From Bacteroidota bacterium (GTDB lineage: Bacteria; Bacteroidota; Bacteroidia; Bacteroidales; UBA10428), in NCBI GenBank assembly GCA_029268165.1, contig JAJUGM010000181.1:1-6891 (forward strand): DNA of 6,891 nt, read 5' to 3'. The translations under genes and the position numbers were made by a program. Below the pieces are notes generated by a model. That model was not told where the DNA came from and made no database searches. It saw only the letters and a program-made list of their open reading frames with translations. The first letter of the stretch is position 1. Every line of letters starts with the position of its first letter. Positions 6,194-6,891 of this stretch are shown here, in pieces.

Positions 6194-6891
6194 ATGAAAA
6201 GGAAACATTTGATTTTACTGGCAATAAGCAGTGGTATTTTACTCTCAACAGCATGGTATGAAAAGGGGCACGGACTCATATTAATGATCGCACTGGTACC
6301 CCTGCTTTTTGTTGAAGACCACCTTGCATCAAAAGCAGATGAGAACAGGTCAGTCGTTGTATTTTATTATGCTCTGCTATGTTTCCTTGTTTTTAACACG
6401 CTGACAACCTGGTGGATATTTAATGCTTCAGCAGTTGGTGTTGTAATAGCCATTCTGGTCAACAGTGTACTATCCAGCCTGGTTTTCTGGATTTTTCATA
6501 TTACCAGAAGATGGCTCGGGCCTGCTGTCGGTTACTTTTCGCTGATAGTTTACTGGATTGCCTGGGAACATTTTTATTTCAACGCCGAAATTTCATGGCC
6601 ATGGCTTGTTCTGGGACATGGTTTTAATTACAACATAAAACTGATCCAATGGTATGAATATACAGGTGTTTTGGGAGGTTCTTTGTGGATATTACTTATA
6701 AATATATTGGTTTTCAATATGATTAAACAATATATTGCAGGCATGAAGGGCAGATTGCTGATTGCTTATGTATTTTTTATTGTAATACTGGTTATATGCC
6801 CTGTGATTATCTCACTGAGTATTTTTAAAAACTATAAAGAAAAAAACAGTCCGGTCAATATTGTGGTAATTCAGCCCAATATTGATCCGTA
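6194..6891 (+). CDS. Apolipoprotein N-acyltransferase, 3' end outside window
   Basis: The frame is open from the ATG at 6194 to the window edge, giving 232 full codons of a gene that continues. Lnt transfers an acyl chain from phospholipid to the N-terminal cysteine of lipoproteins in the inner membrane, the last step of lipoprotein maturation. Seen here are about seven hydrophobic segments (roughly 5-20, 28-41, 52-77, 81-104, 109-128, 158-176 and 188-211). The Lnt-like loop SWPWLVLGHGF is at 134-144 and YTGVLGGSLWILL at 156-168. VNIVVIQPNIDP at 221-232 is the opening strand of the nitrilase-like catalytic domain. The catalytic Glu-Lys-Cys triad lies beyond the window, so activity cannot be judged. 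The start is supported by the TATATTTG box upstream; there is no strong Shine-Dalgarno site. It is divergent from the M3 peptidase gene, so co-regulation is not implied. Confidence 0.9.
   Translation, partial: MKRKHLILLAISSGILLSTAWYEKGHGLILMIALVPLLFVEDHLASKADENRSVVVFYYALLCFLVFNTLTTWWIFNASAVGVVIAILVNSVLSSLVFWIFHITRRWLGPAVGYFSLIVYWIAWEHFYFNAEISWPWLVLGHGFNYNIKLIQWYEYTGVLGGSLWILLINILVFNMIKQYIAGMKGRLLIAYVFFIVILVICPVIISLSIFKNYKEKNSPVNIVVIQPNIDP

Noticed and set aside
1..6891. A linked defence, biosynthetic or mobile system across the window
   Set aside because: The genes belong to housekeeping families in divergent and convergent units. No nuclease, transposase, integrase, CRISPR repeat or toxin-antitoxin pair was seen.

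Overview
This AT-rich window looks like ordinary chromosomal sequence from a Bacteroidota bacterium, probably of the Bacteroidales or a related order. The main reasons are protein families in the forms common in that phylum: a LemA/DUF3137 pair, a secreted M49 peptidase of the HExxH type, a Dcp-like M3 oligopeptidase and an Lnt. Weak Shine-Dalgarno sites, TAnnTTTG-type -7 elements ahead of two genes and repeat-rich AT spacers fit as well. The assignment is inferred from reading the sequence, not from a database search.

Layout: bases 1-553 carry no convincing gene and hold several short inverted and tandem repeats. A two-gene minus-strand operon follows (lemA-like at 1495-2067, then a DUF3137 membrane protein at 554-1489, 5 nt apart). 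A 133-nt divergent spacer (2068-2200) separates it from a plus-strand exported M49 (dipeptidyl-peptidase III-like) metallopeptidase at 2201-3871. A 186-nt convergent spacer (3872-4057) contains a perfect 12-bp palindrome and a weak terminator candidate. The minus-strand M3 oligopeptidase gene spans 4058-6085, with its start revised from an upstream TTG to an internal ATG. A 108-nt divergent spacer leads to a plus-strand apolipoprotein N-acyltransferase gene (lnt) from 6194, cut off by the window end after its membrane half.

The genes share a loose theme of envelope maturation and peptide turnover. The M49 enzyme would act on peptides outside the cytoplasm and the M3 enzyme on peptides inside it. 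Lnt finishes lipoprotein maturation, possibly including that of the M49 protein, whose lipobox is atypical. LemA and DUF3137 are a recurrent pair of membrane proteins of unsettled function. Apart from the tight lemA-DUF3137 pair there is no sign that these genes form one pathway. I found no evidence of a defence system, mobile element, CRISPR array or RNA gene. The points most worth a second look are the composite repeat spacer at 1-553, the tandem repeat running through the M49 stop codon, and the motif and lipobox details of the M49 protein.
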